DNA of 8,890 bases from an uncultured Actinotalea sp. (GTDB lineage Bacteria; Actinomycetota; Actinomycetes; Actinomycetales; Cellulomonadaceae), in NCBI RefSeq assembly GCF_946885855.1, contig NZ_CAMPHH010000142.1, positions 1 to 8,890 on the forward strand. Reading direction: 5' to 3'. Made by a program: the position numbers and the translations under genes. This document shows positions 1 through 7,146 of the stretch, piece by piece (position 1 is the first letter of the stretch; each line of letters begins with the position of its first letter). Under the pieces are notes generated by a model. The model was not told the origin of the DNA, ran no database searches, and saw only the letters and a list, made by a program, of their open reading frames with translations.

Positions 1-75
1 GGGCAGCAGCGGCGCACCGAGCCACCGGTCCGCCTCCGTCCCGCTCGCCCCACGCGCCGCGTCGGTCCGGGTCAC
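1..75 (-). CDS. Start of a further gene of the operon, cut by the left edge
   Basis: A GTG at 75 overlaps the preceding stop as GTGA, the arrangement seen at several other junctions here. AGGA lies six bases upstream (85-82). The frame stays open for all 25 codons to the window edge and begins MTRTDAARGASGTEADRW. Too little is visible to name it. By position it could be another secretion-locus component. Codon use matches its neighbours. The call rests on the overlap pattern, the ribosome binding site and the open frame. Confidence 0.5.
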   Translation of the reverse strand, partial: MTRTDAARGASGTEADRWLGAPLLP

Positions 76-470
76 GTGCCGTCCTGCACGACGCACACCC
101 CGCCGAGCCGCAGCGCCAGCTCCTGGGCGACCGCGACGCCGTCGTCGCCTGCGGCGCCCCACGGGGCCAGGGCCTCGACCCACCAGAACGGGGGGTGCCA
201 GTCGACGACGGCCGACGCCGCGGGGCCGGGCAGGAGGCGTGCGACCTCGGCGGCGTCGTCGGCCTGGAGCGGCTGGTGCACCGACAGCACGGGGCGCGCC
301 GCGCCGGGGTCCTGCGTGCCGTCGGCGGCGGTCTCGACCCGGCACAGCTGATGGACCGCGCCACCGTCGAGCGTGCGCAGGCCGAGCCGGCCGTCGATTG
401 CGGCGCCGGCCTCGACGAGTGCGCGGGCGTCGGGCGGGACGGGGCTCAGGACGACGATCTCACGGGGCAC
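72..470 (-). CDS. 132-aa protein resembling the N-terminal domain of DUF6177 proteins
   Basis: The product is a small soluble protein without signal peptide or membrane span. It starts PREIVVLSPVPPDARAL, then has a strand-rich core GLRTLDGGAVHQLCR (30-44) and PVLSVHQPLQ (60-69), a helix DDAAEVARLLPG (71-82), an aromatic patch WHPPFWWVEAL (91-101) and a final helix-strand AVAQELALRLGGVCVVQD (113-130). From memory, larger actinobacterial DUF6177 proteins begin with the same series: D-V-I-A-L-T-P-like start, A-V-x-Q-L-C, P-L-V-S-V, E-A-x-R-L-L-G, W-W-T-E-x-R, and L-x-x-x-L-G-G before the C-terminal part. I infer that this gene supplies that domain and the 8242-7130 gene the rest. No alignment was possible, so the link is tentative. 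Immunity-like or chaperone roles cannot be excluded. Start GTG at 470 has a good ribosome binding site; the stop overlaps the next start as GTGA. Confidence 0.65.
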   Translation of the reverse strand: MPREIVVLSPVPPDARALVEAGAAIDGRLGLRTLDGGAVHQLCRVETAADGTQDPGAARPVLSVHQPLQADDAAEVARLLPGPAASAVVDWHPPFWWVEALAPWGAAGDDGVAVAQELALRLGGVCVVQDGT

Positions 471-3400
471 GGCTCGCTCCCTCCGGGTGGGACGCAGCAG
501 GGGACGCAGCAGGGGACGCCGCGGGTGACGACGCAGACGACTGCTCAGGTGACCGCTCGGGGAACAGCGCGACCTGGACCAGGCGCGGGCGGTCGCCGCG
601 GCGCAGCAGGGAGCCGCGGCCGGGCGGCAGCTGCTCGGCGTACACGGCCGGGAAGACCTGGCCCTCGCTGCGCTCGCCGGCCATGAGGAACCCGCTGCCC
701 CCCGTGTCACGCACGGCCTGGAGCACCGGGTCGTACAGCGCGCGGGACGCTCCCGCGACGGGCCGGGTGAGGACGACGTGCAGCCGCAGGTCGCGCGCGG
801 CGGGCAGGAACGGCAGGAGGGGCCGCAGCGGGTCCGTCCCGCCGGAGGCGAGGATGTCGTAGTCATCCACCACGACGACGACGCGGGGACCGAGGGTGGC
901 CGCCGGGCCGCCCGCGGCGAGGCCGGCGGTCCGCTTCTCGAGCTCGGTCGCGATCGCGGTCGACAGGCCGAGCGCGAGCTGGCCGTTGGTGGCCCGACCA
1001 CCCAGGTACGCCTCCGGCGTGACCGCCGCCAGCCCGCCGCGCACGTCGTACAGCGCAATCACCAGCTCGTCCGGCGTGGCGCGGTCCACGAGCCCGCCGA
1101 TGAGGCCGCGCAGCAGCGTCGTCTTGCCGCAGCGCGCGTCGCCGAGGACGAGGAGGTGCTGGTCGCGGCCCGCGAGGTCCAGCAGGGCCGGGCCCATGGT
1201 GTCCTGGCGCAGGCCGACGGGGACCAGGTCGGGCTCGTCGAGCGCGTCGGGCAGCTCGACGGGGTCGAGCACGTCGGGCAGCAGCCGGATCGGCGGGGCC
1301 GCGGGGCCGCCCCACTCCTGCGCGGAGCGGCGGGCCAGGTCCTCGAGCGCGGCGCCGACCGACTCGACGTCGGTGGGCACGCCGTCGGCCCGCCGGCGTG
1401 CGTCGGCCGCCCCCCGTCGGGTCGACCCCTCCGTCGCCGCGCCCACGGGCAGCGCGACCTGGGCCAGCAACTGGTCGTCCGTGAGCACCCGGCCGGGCTG
1501 GTCGGCGCGGATCGTCGCGGCGAGCTTGCGGGCGATCGAGGAGTCGGCCGGGTCGTTGAGGCGCAGCTCGACTTTGGTGCCGATGAGGGGCTGGGTCGCC
1601 AGGCGGAGGTCGTTCCACCGGGTCATCGCCGCGACGACGTGGATGCCGAAGCCGCCGCCGCGCTGGAGCAGCTCGGTCAGCGGCTCGTCCAGCTCCTCGA
1701 AGTCGGAGCGCACGCCCCCGATGCCGTCGACGACGAGCACGACGTCGGCCGCGGCCAGCTCCGGCACCCGACCCTCGGCGTGCCGGGCCCGCAGGACGGC
1801 GAGCGAGTCGATCCCGTGGGTGTCGAACACCTGCTCACGGTGGGCGAGCATGCCGTGCAGCTCCTCCAGCAGGCGGCGCAGGCGGTCCCGGCTCGAGCGC
1901 GTCGCGACGCCGCCCACGTGCGGGAACCCGGCGATGCGGCCGAGGCCTCCGCCGGTGAGGTCCATGCCGTAGACGGCGACCTGCCGCGGCGTGTGCGTCA
2001 GGGCGAGCCCGGCGACGAGCGTCCACAGCAGCGTCGTGCGGCCGGACTGGGGCGCCCCGACGACGCCGACGTGCCCGCCCGCGCGCGTGAGGTCCAGCAG
2101 CCACGGCTCCTGCCGCTGCTTCGCCGGGTCGTCGACCAGCCCCAGCGGTGCCACGAGGTGACCGGGCTCCCCGGCGCGAGGGAGGACCTCCCCCAGGGTG
2201 AGCCGTGCCGGCAGCGGCTCGAGCCACACGGGCCGGGTGGGCGCTGCCGCCGTGGCGAGCTGCCGGACGACGACGTCGACGATCGACGGCCCCGTCGAGG
2301 GCCGGACCAGCTCGGGCTCCCCGCCCGTGCCGGGCCGCTCGAGGCCGTTGGCCGCGAGCACGCCGTGGTGCACGGGCAGCAGGAGCGGGCGACGCAGCTC
2401 GTCGTCGGGGTCGGGCTCCGGCTCGGCCTGCGCCTGCACCGGACCGGACACGAACCCGGCGCGGAACCGCTGGTAGACGGTCGTGTCGACCTTGAGGTAG
2501 CCGAAGCCGGGGATCGCGGGCAGGTGGAACGCGTCGGGGGTGTCCAGCACGACCGAGCTCTCCGCCTCGGAGAACGTGCGCAGCCCCACCCGGTAGGACA
2601 GGTAGGTCTCCAGGCCGCGCAGCTTGCCGGCCTCGATCCGCTGGCTCGACAGCAGCAGGTGCATCCCGATGGACCGGCCGATGCGCCCGATCGTCAGCAG
2701 CAGGTCCACGAAGTCGGGGTCCGCCGTGAGCAGCTCGCCGAACTCGTCGATGACCAGGAGCAGGTGCGGCAGCGGCGGCAGGTCGGGCCGGGTGGCGCGC
2801 AGCTCGCGGTAGTGCGTGATCGACGGGGAGCTGCCCGCGTCCCGGAGCACCTGCTGGCGGCGCACGACCTCCCCGGCGATGCTCGCGCGCGCCCGTTCGG
2901 TGAGCCCGGCGTCGTCCGCGAGGTTGTCGATGATGCCCGCGACGTGCGGCAGGTCCGTGAACGGCGCGAACGCCGCGCCGCCCTTGTAGTCGACGAGGAT
3001 CATCGCGAGGTCCTCGGGCGGGTGGGAGATCGCCAGCGCCGCGACCAGCGTGCGGAGCATCTCCGACTTGCCCGAACCGGTCGCGCCGACGCACAGGCCG
3101 TGCGGGCCCATGCCGAGCTGCGCGGACTCCTTGAGGTCCAGCAGCACCGGCCGCCCGGTGTCGTCGACCCCGATCGGCACCCGCAGGAAGTCCCGCGGCG
3201 AGCGGGCCTGCCACGTCCGGCCGAGGTCGATCGCGCCGACGTCCTGCACCCCGAGCAGGTCGGTGATGCCGATCGGCGCGGCGGCGCCCTCCTCGGCCAC
3301 GTCGACGGCGCTGAGGCGCAGCGGCGCGAGCGCCCGGGCGAGGCCCTCGACGAGGGCGGGCGGGACGTCGTCGACGGCGGCGCGGACGGGCTCGGCGTCC

Positions 3401-4560
3401 TCGGTGCGCAGGTCCTCGACGACGACGCCGCCCGTCGCGTCGACCGTGAGGCGCACCGCGGTCTCGGACGGCTCGTGCAGCCGGTCGGCCAGCACGTGGA
3501 CGACGGTGATGCCGAGGTCCCCCAGGCCGACGGACGCGTCGGGCACGGGCAGGGCCGACGCGACCGCGCCGTGCTCGTCGGCGACCACCACGAGCCGCGG
3601 CAGGTGCACTGCAGCCCTGCCTCCCGCACCGCCCGCGCCGCGCTGGGACCGCGCGAGGGCCTGCACGCGGTCCGTCAGGTCGGCCCCGAGCACGCGCGCC
3701 AGGCGGCCCAGGTCCGGCGCTACCCGGCGCGCCGCGGCGGGACCGTCGAAGAGGCCGTCGTCGACGGCGTGCGGCAGGGTGCCCAGCCAGTGCCAGTCGG
3801 CGACGCGCTCGGCAGGGTAGGCGGCCGCGAGGTGGACGTCCTCCGGGGCGTGCAGCGCCGCCGTCTGCGCGACGAGCGCGCGCACCACCGCGAGGCACTG
3901 CTCGCGCGGGCCGACGACGGCGACCTCGCCCACCCGGTCCAGGGGGACGGTGACGGGCATCTGCTGGACGGTCGTGTGCCGGCGGCGCACGCCGTGGGCC
4001 TCGGCGACCATCGCGGGGTCGAACGGCTGGGTCGGGTTCGGGTCGGCCGGCACCCGGATGTCGAACCAGGGCCGGTCCCCCACGCCGACGCGCACGTCGA
4101 GCACGTCGCGGTCGGTGCGACGCCGCTCCCACCGCCGTGCGGGGTCGCGCACGACGTCGACGAGCGCGCTCGGGTCGGGGTGCACGGCGCGCGCGGTGTC
4201 CCGGGCGGCGGCCTCGGCGGCCCGCAGGTCCGCGCGCACCGTCTCCAGGTGGTCGAGGTACCGCTCGCGCTGGGTCCGCCGGTTACGCGCCTGCGTGCCG
4301 CGCTGGCTCAGGGCCATCCCGACGCCGCCGACGAGCGCGACGACGAGGATGAGGATCGCGACCATGACGAAAAGCGGGTTGTTCCGCAGCACCAGCATCA
4401 TCGTCATGGAGCCCATCGCCCCGATCACGGGGAAGAGGGACTGCATCGCGGTGCTGCCGCCCGCGGCGTCCGCGATCTGCGGTGGCGCGGCGAGGTCGAC
4501 CGGGGCCGGCCGGTCGAGCGGTCGCACGACGCGCGCCGGCCGGTGGACGAGGGTCCTCAT
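460..4560 (-). CDS. eccC: EccC, FtsK/SpoIIIE-family motor ATPase of type VII secretion
   Basis: The product is 1366 residues, the full single-chain EccCa+EccCb form, and the only clearly complete motor here. Two membrane helices lie at about 40-58 and 63-85, followed by a cytoplasmic stalk region to ~430. Three FtsK-type ATPase modules follow. D1 is intact: Walker A GATGSGKS (492-499), Walker B LLVIDE (601-606). D2 is degenerate: GAPQSGRT (835-842) has Arg for Lys, and VLVVDG (941-946) lacks the catalytic Glu. D3 has a good Walker A, GDARCGKT (1140-1147), but VVDDYD in place of the DE pair. In studied EccC proteins D1 drives secretion while the later modules bind substrate and regulate. A Ser/Ala/Pro-rich tail (1336-1366) with short repeats extends past D3. 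Start ATG at 4560 overlaps the ParA-like stop as ATGA. The end overlaps the next gene by 11 bases. Confidence 0.96.
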   Translation of the reverse strand: MRTLVHRPARVVRPLDRPAPVDLAAPPQIADAAGGSTAMQSLFPVIGAMGSMTMMLVLRNNPLFVMVAILILVVALVGGVGMALSQRGTQARNRRTQRERYLDHLETVRADLRAAEAAARDTARAVHPDPSALVDVVRDPARRWERRRTDRDVLDVRVGVGDRPWFDIRVPADPNPTQPFDPAMVAEAHGVRRRHTTVQQMPVTVPLDRVGEVAVVGPREQCLAVVRALVAQTAALHAPEDVHLAAAYPAERVADWHWLGTLPHAVDDGLFDGPAAARRVAPDLGRLARVLGADLTDRVQALARSQRGAGGAGGRAAVHLPRLVVVADEHGAVASALPVPDASVGLGDLGITVVHVLADRLHEPSETAVRLTVDATGGVVVEDLRTEDAEPVRAAVDDVPPALVEGLARALAPLRLSAVDVAEEGAAAPIGITDLLGVQDVGAIDLGRTWQARSPRDFLRVPIGVDDTGRPVLLDLKESAQLGMGPHGLCVGATGSGKSEMLRTLVAALAISHPPEDLAMILVDYKGGAAFAPFTDLPHVAGIIDNLADDAGLTERARASIAGEVVRRQQVLRDAGSSPSITHYRELRATRPDLPPLPHLLLVIDEFGELLTADPDFVDLLLTIGRIGRSIGMHLLLSSQRIEAGKLRGLETYLSYRVGLRTFSEAESSVVLDTPDAFHLPAIPGFGYLKVDTTVYQRFRAGFVSGPVQAQAEPEPDPDDELRRPLLLPVHHGVLAANGLERPGTGGEPELVRPSTGPSIVDVVVRQLATAAAPTRPVWLEPLPARLTLGEVLPRAGEPGHLVAPLGLVDDPAKQRQEPWLLDLTRAGGHVGVVGAPQSGRTTLLWTLVAGLALTHTPRQVAVYGMDLTGGGLGRIAGFPHVGGVATRSSRDRLRRLLEELHGMLAHREQVFDTHGIDSLAVLRARHAEGRVPELAAADVVLVVDGIGGVRSDFEELDEPLTELLQRGGGFGIHVVAAMTRWNDLRLATQPLIGTKVELRLNDPADSSIARKLAATIRADQPGRVLTDDQLLAQVALPVGAATEGSTRRGAADARRRADGVPTDVESVGAALEDLARRSAQEWGGPAAPPIRLLPDVLDPVELPDALDEPDLVPVGLRQDTMGPALLDLAGRDQHLLVLGDARCGKTTLLRGLIGGLVDRATPDELVIALYDVRGGLAAVTPEAYLGGRATNGQLALGLSTAIATELEKRTAGLAAGGPAATLGPRVVVVVDDYDILASGGTDPLRPLLPFLPAARDLRLHVVLTRPVAGASRALYDPVLQAVRDTGGSGFLMAGERSEGQVFPAVYAEQLPPGRGSLLRRGDRPRLVQVALFPERSPEQSSASSPAASPAASPAASHPEGASRAP
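477..484 (-). promoter_or_regulatory. Ribosome binding site of the 132-aa gene
   Basis: GGAGGGAG on the minus strand lies six bases before the GTG at 470, inside the last codons of eccC. It supports the chosen start and the 11-base overlap. Confidence 0.6.
489..536. repeat. 12-base tandem repeat in the eccC 3' end
   Basis: On the plus strand GGGACGCAGCAG occurs twice exactly (489-500, 501-512), followed by two degraded copies (513-524 and 525-536). The unit is a whole number of codons and encodes a four-residue Ser-Pro-Ala-Ala-like unit in the EccC tail, so copy number can change without breaking the frame. Confidence 0.7.
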
Positions 4561-5480
4561 GCGCGCACCGCCAGCTCGAGCGCGCCCGCGGCGAGGGACG
4601 CCACGGCCCGGCGGGTGGGCAGCGCGAGCGGTGCGCGTCCGGCGCCGACGGCGTCGCGTCGGCGCACGCGCCGACGGTCCGCCCGGGCGGGCGCTGCCCA
4701 CCCGCCGCGTCCCAGGACGTGGTCGTGCGGGACGGTGTGGACGGCGACCGGCAGGTCGAGCGCTCCCAGGGCGCGGCGGGCGAGGTCGTCGGTCGGGCCG
4801 GCGGTGCCGCCGATGTCGACGAGGACGAGGCCCGTCCCCGCGCCGGCGGGCAGGTGCGGCGCGAGGTCGGCCAGCAGGCCGAGCGCGGCCTCCACGTGGG
4901 GCCGGTCCGCGCGCGCGACGAGGAGGACGGCGTGGTGTGCGTCGACCGCGTCGGCGAGGTCCCGGTGACCACCGTCGCGCCCGGCGCCCCGGACGCCCCA
5001 GTCCGTGAGGACGACGTCGAAGAACCGGCCCACCGGGTCCACCGCGGCCCGCCAGGCCGGCGGCGTGACGCCGTCGTCGCCCCGCGCGCTGCCGGCCCCG
5101 AGCACGCTCGCGCCCGACACCGCCTGCGGCAGCGCCTCGCGCGCCGCCGCGGCGGTCACGACACCCGCGGTCCGACCCAGGCTCCGGTGCAGCGGCAGCG
5201 GGTCGCCGACACCGAGCACCGCGGCGAGGCCGCCGTCGCCCCGGGCGGCGTCGACGGCGAGGACGCCGCGGCCGCGCCGTCGGGCGAGCAGCCCCGCGAC
5301 CAGCCCGGTGACGGTCGTCGTCCCGGAACCACCCCCGACCCCGACGACGGCGACGCGGCGGCTCGTGGACACGGGACGGCGCAGCGCGGCGTCGGCCTCG
5401 GTGAGGTCACGCGCGACGGCCGTCGAGCCGAGCAGCGCCCGGCCCAGGGCGTCGGCGGTGAGGGCGCGCGCGGGCGTCAC
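4557..5480 (-). CDS. ParA/MinD-like protein with degenerate P-loop, T7SS-associated
   Basis: This 307-residue protein has the fold signature of SIMIBI-class ATPases (ParA/MinD; EspI carries a related domain in mycobacterial ESX-1). After a ~40-residue N-terminal extension comes strand RRVAVVGV and the P-loop at residues 47-56, GVGGGSGTTT. ParA/MinD proteins have KGGxGKTT here; both the signature lysine (position 49, Gly) and the P-loop lysine (position 54, Thr) are replaced. Later landmarks are kept: GVLAVDAARGDGGLA (72-86) in the place of the switch I region, FFDVVLTDWG (153-162) like the Walker B/switch II strand, and HHAVLLVARADRPHVEAAL (182-200). Nucleotide binding is therefore doubtful, or unusual. 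The C-terminus is Arg-rich. Start GTG at 5480 overlaps the eccD stop as GTGA; the upstream GGGGACC is a weak ribosome binding site, so coupling is likely. The stop overlaps the eccC ATG as ATGA. Confidence 0.8.
   Translation of the reverse strand: MTPARALTADALGRALLGSTAVARDLTEADAALRRPVSTSRRVAVVGVGGGSGTTTVTGLVAGLLARRRGRGVLAVDAARGDGGLAAVLGVGDPLPLHRSLGRTAGVVTAAAAREALPQAVSGASVLGAGSARGDDGVTPPAWRAAVDPVGRFFDVVLTDWGVRGAGRDGGHRDLADAVDAHHAVLLVARADRPHVEAALGLLADLAPHLPAGAGTGLVLVDIGGTAGPTDDLARRALGALDLPVAVHTVPHDHVLGRGGWAAPARADRRRVRRRDAVGAGRAPLALPTRRAVASLAAGALELAVRA
5313..5342 (-). other. Degenerate Walker A of the ParA-like protein
   Basis: These ten codons encode GVGGGSGTTT. The codon for the residue that should be the P-loop lysine is ACG (Thr), one base away from AAG (Lys). 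The codon at the deviant ParA signature lysine is GGG. The surrounding reading frame is intact, so no frameshift explains the change. Confidence 0.8.
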
Positions 5481-6850
5481 CCGAAGGTCCCCAGCAGGTC
5501 CCCGTACACGCCGAGCACTCCCAGCAGCAGCGGGAGCAGCGCGAGCACGGCGAGCAGCTCGAGCCGGTCCCCCAGGCGGCGCAGGCGGGCGCGCTGCTGG
5601 CCGGAGGGCTGAAGACCCGCCGCGATCGCGACGAGCAGGGCGGCCCCCAGAGCGGTCGCCGCCAGGAGGGGGGTCCCGACGTCCAGGAGCGGGCCGTCCG
5701 CGACGGGGGCGACGAGGTCCCCGAACGCGCCGGACGCAGCGAGGAGCAGCGCCACGGCGACGGCCAGGACGGGCACGCCGACGGCCGCCCACAGCAGCAC
5801 GACCTGCCGGCGCAGCGGGAGGCTGCGCGTGCGCAGCGCGACGACGACGAGCGCGACCACCCCGAGCCAGACCGCGCCGAGGTCGTCGACGAGCAGGAGG
5901 CCCGCGGCGGACGGCGCGAGCGCGACGACCACCGCCAGGGTGCTCCAGGTCAGGGCGCCGTACGCGTGGTCGAGGGTGGCGTGGACGCGGTCGCGCGCGG
6001 GCAGCTCGGCGCCGTCCAGGACCGCGTCGTCGAGGCCGGTCAACCCGGCGGTCACCATGGCGTACCAGGGCAGGAGGCCCACGACGACCACCGCGAGGAC
6101 GACGACGAGCGCGTCGGCCGTGACCGTCGGCAGGCCGAGCCCGAGGAGCAGGTGACCGCCCGTGAGCACCAGTCCCAGCGCACCCCCGGCGAGCGCGCCG
6201 CGGTCGCGCCGGCCGACACCCACGGCGACGGTGAGGACCACCCACGCCAGCAGGAGCCCGAGCCGCGCACCGACCGGCAGACCCGCCCCGCCGATCGTCA
6301 GCGCGAGCGCCATCGGGACGGCCGGACCGAGCGCCGCCGCGGTGAGGACGAGCCAGGGGTAGCGGCGTCGCCCGCGCCCGTCGACCGCTGCCGCGACGGC
6401 GAGCGTCAGCGCGACCACGCCGAGCACGACGGGTGCGAGGTCGGGAGTGAGCAGGGCGAGCGCGGCGCCCGCCACGGCCGCCAGGACACCCACGGCGACG
6501 GCCGCGAGCCGCTGCCGGGCGGTCACGTCCCAGCGGTCGGCGCGCGCGCCGAGGGCCTCGGCCGCGGCATCGGTGACGTCCGCGACCTGCGGCGGGGGCG
6601 GCGCGTGGGCCGCGCGGACGACGCGCAGCACCTCCCCGTCGGGCACGCCCTGCTCGGCGCAGTCCCGCGCGAGGTCCAGCGGCTCCCCGGTGACGCGGAC
6701 GAGCTCGACGGCCTGCGGCGTCGTCGTCGTGCGCTCGCCGAGGAGCTCCAGGAGCTGCGGCAGCATCGTGGCGAGCCGCTCGTCGGAGGGCACGACCACC
6801 TCCGCGCGCCGCTCGGCGCCGACGAAGGTCAGGCGCGTGAAGCGGCTCAC
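5477..6850 (-). CDS. eccD: EccD, type VII secretion integral membrane protein
   Basis: This 457-residue protein is the multi-span subunit of the ESX membrane complex, where EccD forms the large membrane vestibule around EccC and EccB. Residues 1-80 form a YukD/ubiquitin-like domain (start SRFTRLTFVG, core ELVRVTGEPLDL, end LRVVRA). A Pro-rich linker (82-90) follows. I then count eleven hydrophobic segments, roughly 115-134, 138-156, 165-185, 191-213, 217-238, 246-268, 301-321, 324-341, 348-372, 393-413 and 431-452, which is the number expected for EccD. The long polar loop at 270-300 lies between spans 6 and 7. Length is normal to slightly short for the family. Start GTG at 6850 overlaps the upstream stop as GTGA and has a near-ideal AGGAGGTG site. 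The stop overlaps the ParA-like start as GTGA. Confidence 0.93.
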   Translation of the reverse strand: MSRFTRLTFVGAERRAEVVVPSDERLATMLPQLLELLGERTTTTPQAVELVRVTGEPLDLARDCAEQGVPDGEVLRVVRAAHAPPPPQVADVTDAAAEALGARADRWDVTARQRLAAVAVGVLAAVAGAALALLTPDLAPVVLGVVALTLAVAAAVDGRGRRRYPWLVLTAAALGPAVPMALALTIGGAGLPVGARLGLLLAWVVLTVAVGVGRRDRGALAGGALGLVLTGGHLLLGLGLPTVTADALVVVLAVVVVGLLPWYAMVTAGLTGLDDAVLDGAELPARDRVHATLDHAYGALTWSTLAVVVALAPSAAGLLLVDDLGAVWLGVVALVVVALRTRSLPLRRQVVLLWAAVGVPVLAVAVALLLAASGAFGDLVAPVADGPLLDVGTPLLAATALGAALLVAIAAGLQPSGQQRARLRRLGDRLELLAVLALLPLLLGVLGVYGDLLGTFG

Positions 6851-7146
6851 CGGTCACCTCCTGCGTCGAGCGTCAGCGGCGCGGCGGCCGGGTCCGCCGG
6901 CGCGCTCGCGGGCGCACCGGCCGGCGCGGTCCCGCCGCGCAGCGACCCGGCGTTGGCCTGGAAGAACGACCACCCGGCGCACCCGGCGCACGCCACCGCG
7001 GCGACGACGACACTGCCGATCAGGCGCTTGACGTTGTCGTTCGTCGTCCGGCGGTGCCGCAGGTCGCCGTGCAGGAAGGCGGCGCGCAGCCGCGCGCGGT
7101 GCACGCGCGCGGACTCCAGCAGGATCGCGTCACTGTTCTGGGCCAC
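6847..7146 (-). CDS. Small single-span membrane protein resembling the EccB N-terminal anchor
   Basis: This 99-residue protein has an Arg/His-rich N-terminal segment with helix-like spacing (about residues 10-40), one hydrophobic span (about 42-63, including ACAGCAGWSFF) and a short Ala/Pro/Gly-rich outer tail. The layout and spacing of the first 65 residues resemble the start of EccB: a basic amphipathic segment with an R-x-A-F-x-x-G-D-like patch, then a single transmembrane helix ending in Phe. EccB proteins usually continue for another ~400 residues as a periplasmic domain; nothing of that remains here. The gene lies directly before eccD, a usual neighbourhood for eccB. Start GTG at 7146 is supported by GGGGGAGGTG five bases upstream. 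Cys53 and Cys56 lie within the span. The EccB link is my inference from topology, context and a weak sequence pattern. An unrelated small membrane protein is possible. Confidence 0.6.
   Translation of the reverse strand: MAQNSDAILLESARVHRARLRAAFLHGDLRHRRTTNDNVKRLIGSVVVAAVACAGCAGWSFFQANAGSLRGGTAPAGAPASAPADPAAAPLTLDAGGDR
6855..6862 (-). promoter_or_regulatory. Strong ribosome binding site of eccD
   Basis: AGGAGGTG on the minus strand ends four bases before the GTG start at 6850, and is close to a full match to the 16S rRNA anti-Shine-Dalgarno. It is the best such site in the window and lies in the last codons of the EccB-like gene, so eccD probably initiates strongly on its own as well as by coupling. 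Confidence 0.75.

Noticed and set aside
4561..4701. Longer EccC start at 4701
   Set aside because: The extra 47 residues are Arg-rich and overlap the coding 3' end of the ParA-like gene by over 140 bases. The ATG at 4560 makes an ATGA overlap and begins just ahead of the expected membrane helices.
778..4968. Very long open frame on the plus strand opposite eccC (about 1396 codons)
   Set aside because: It is antisense to a clearly recognised EccC and the ParA-like gene. Its product is Arg/Gly/Val/Asp-rich low-complexity sequence with no domain, as expected from the complement of a G+C-rich gene.
6960..6992. Lipoprotein reading of the EccB-like protein (Cys53 or Cys56 as a lipobox Cys)
   Set aside because: The cysteines sit in the middle of a hydrophobic span after more than 40 polar residues, and no Leu stands at the -3 position. 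The Cys-Ala-Gly repeat comes from a 9-base direct repeat (CACCCGGCG at 6971-6988).
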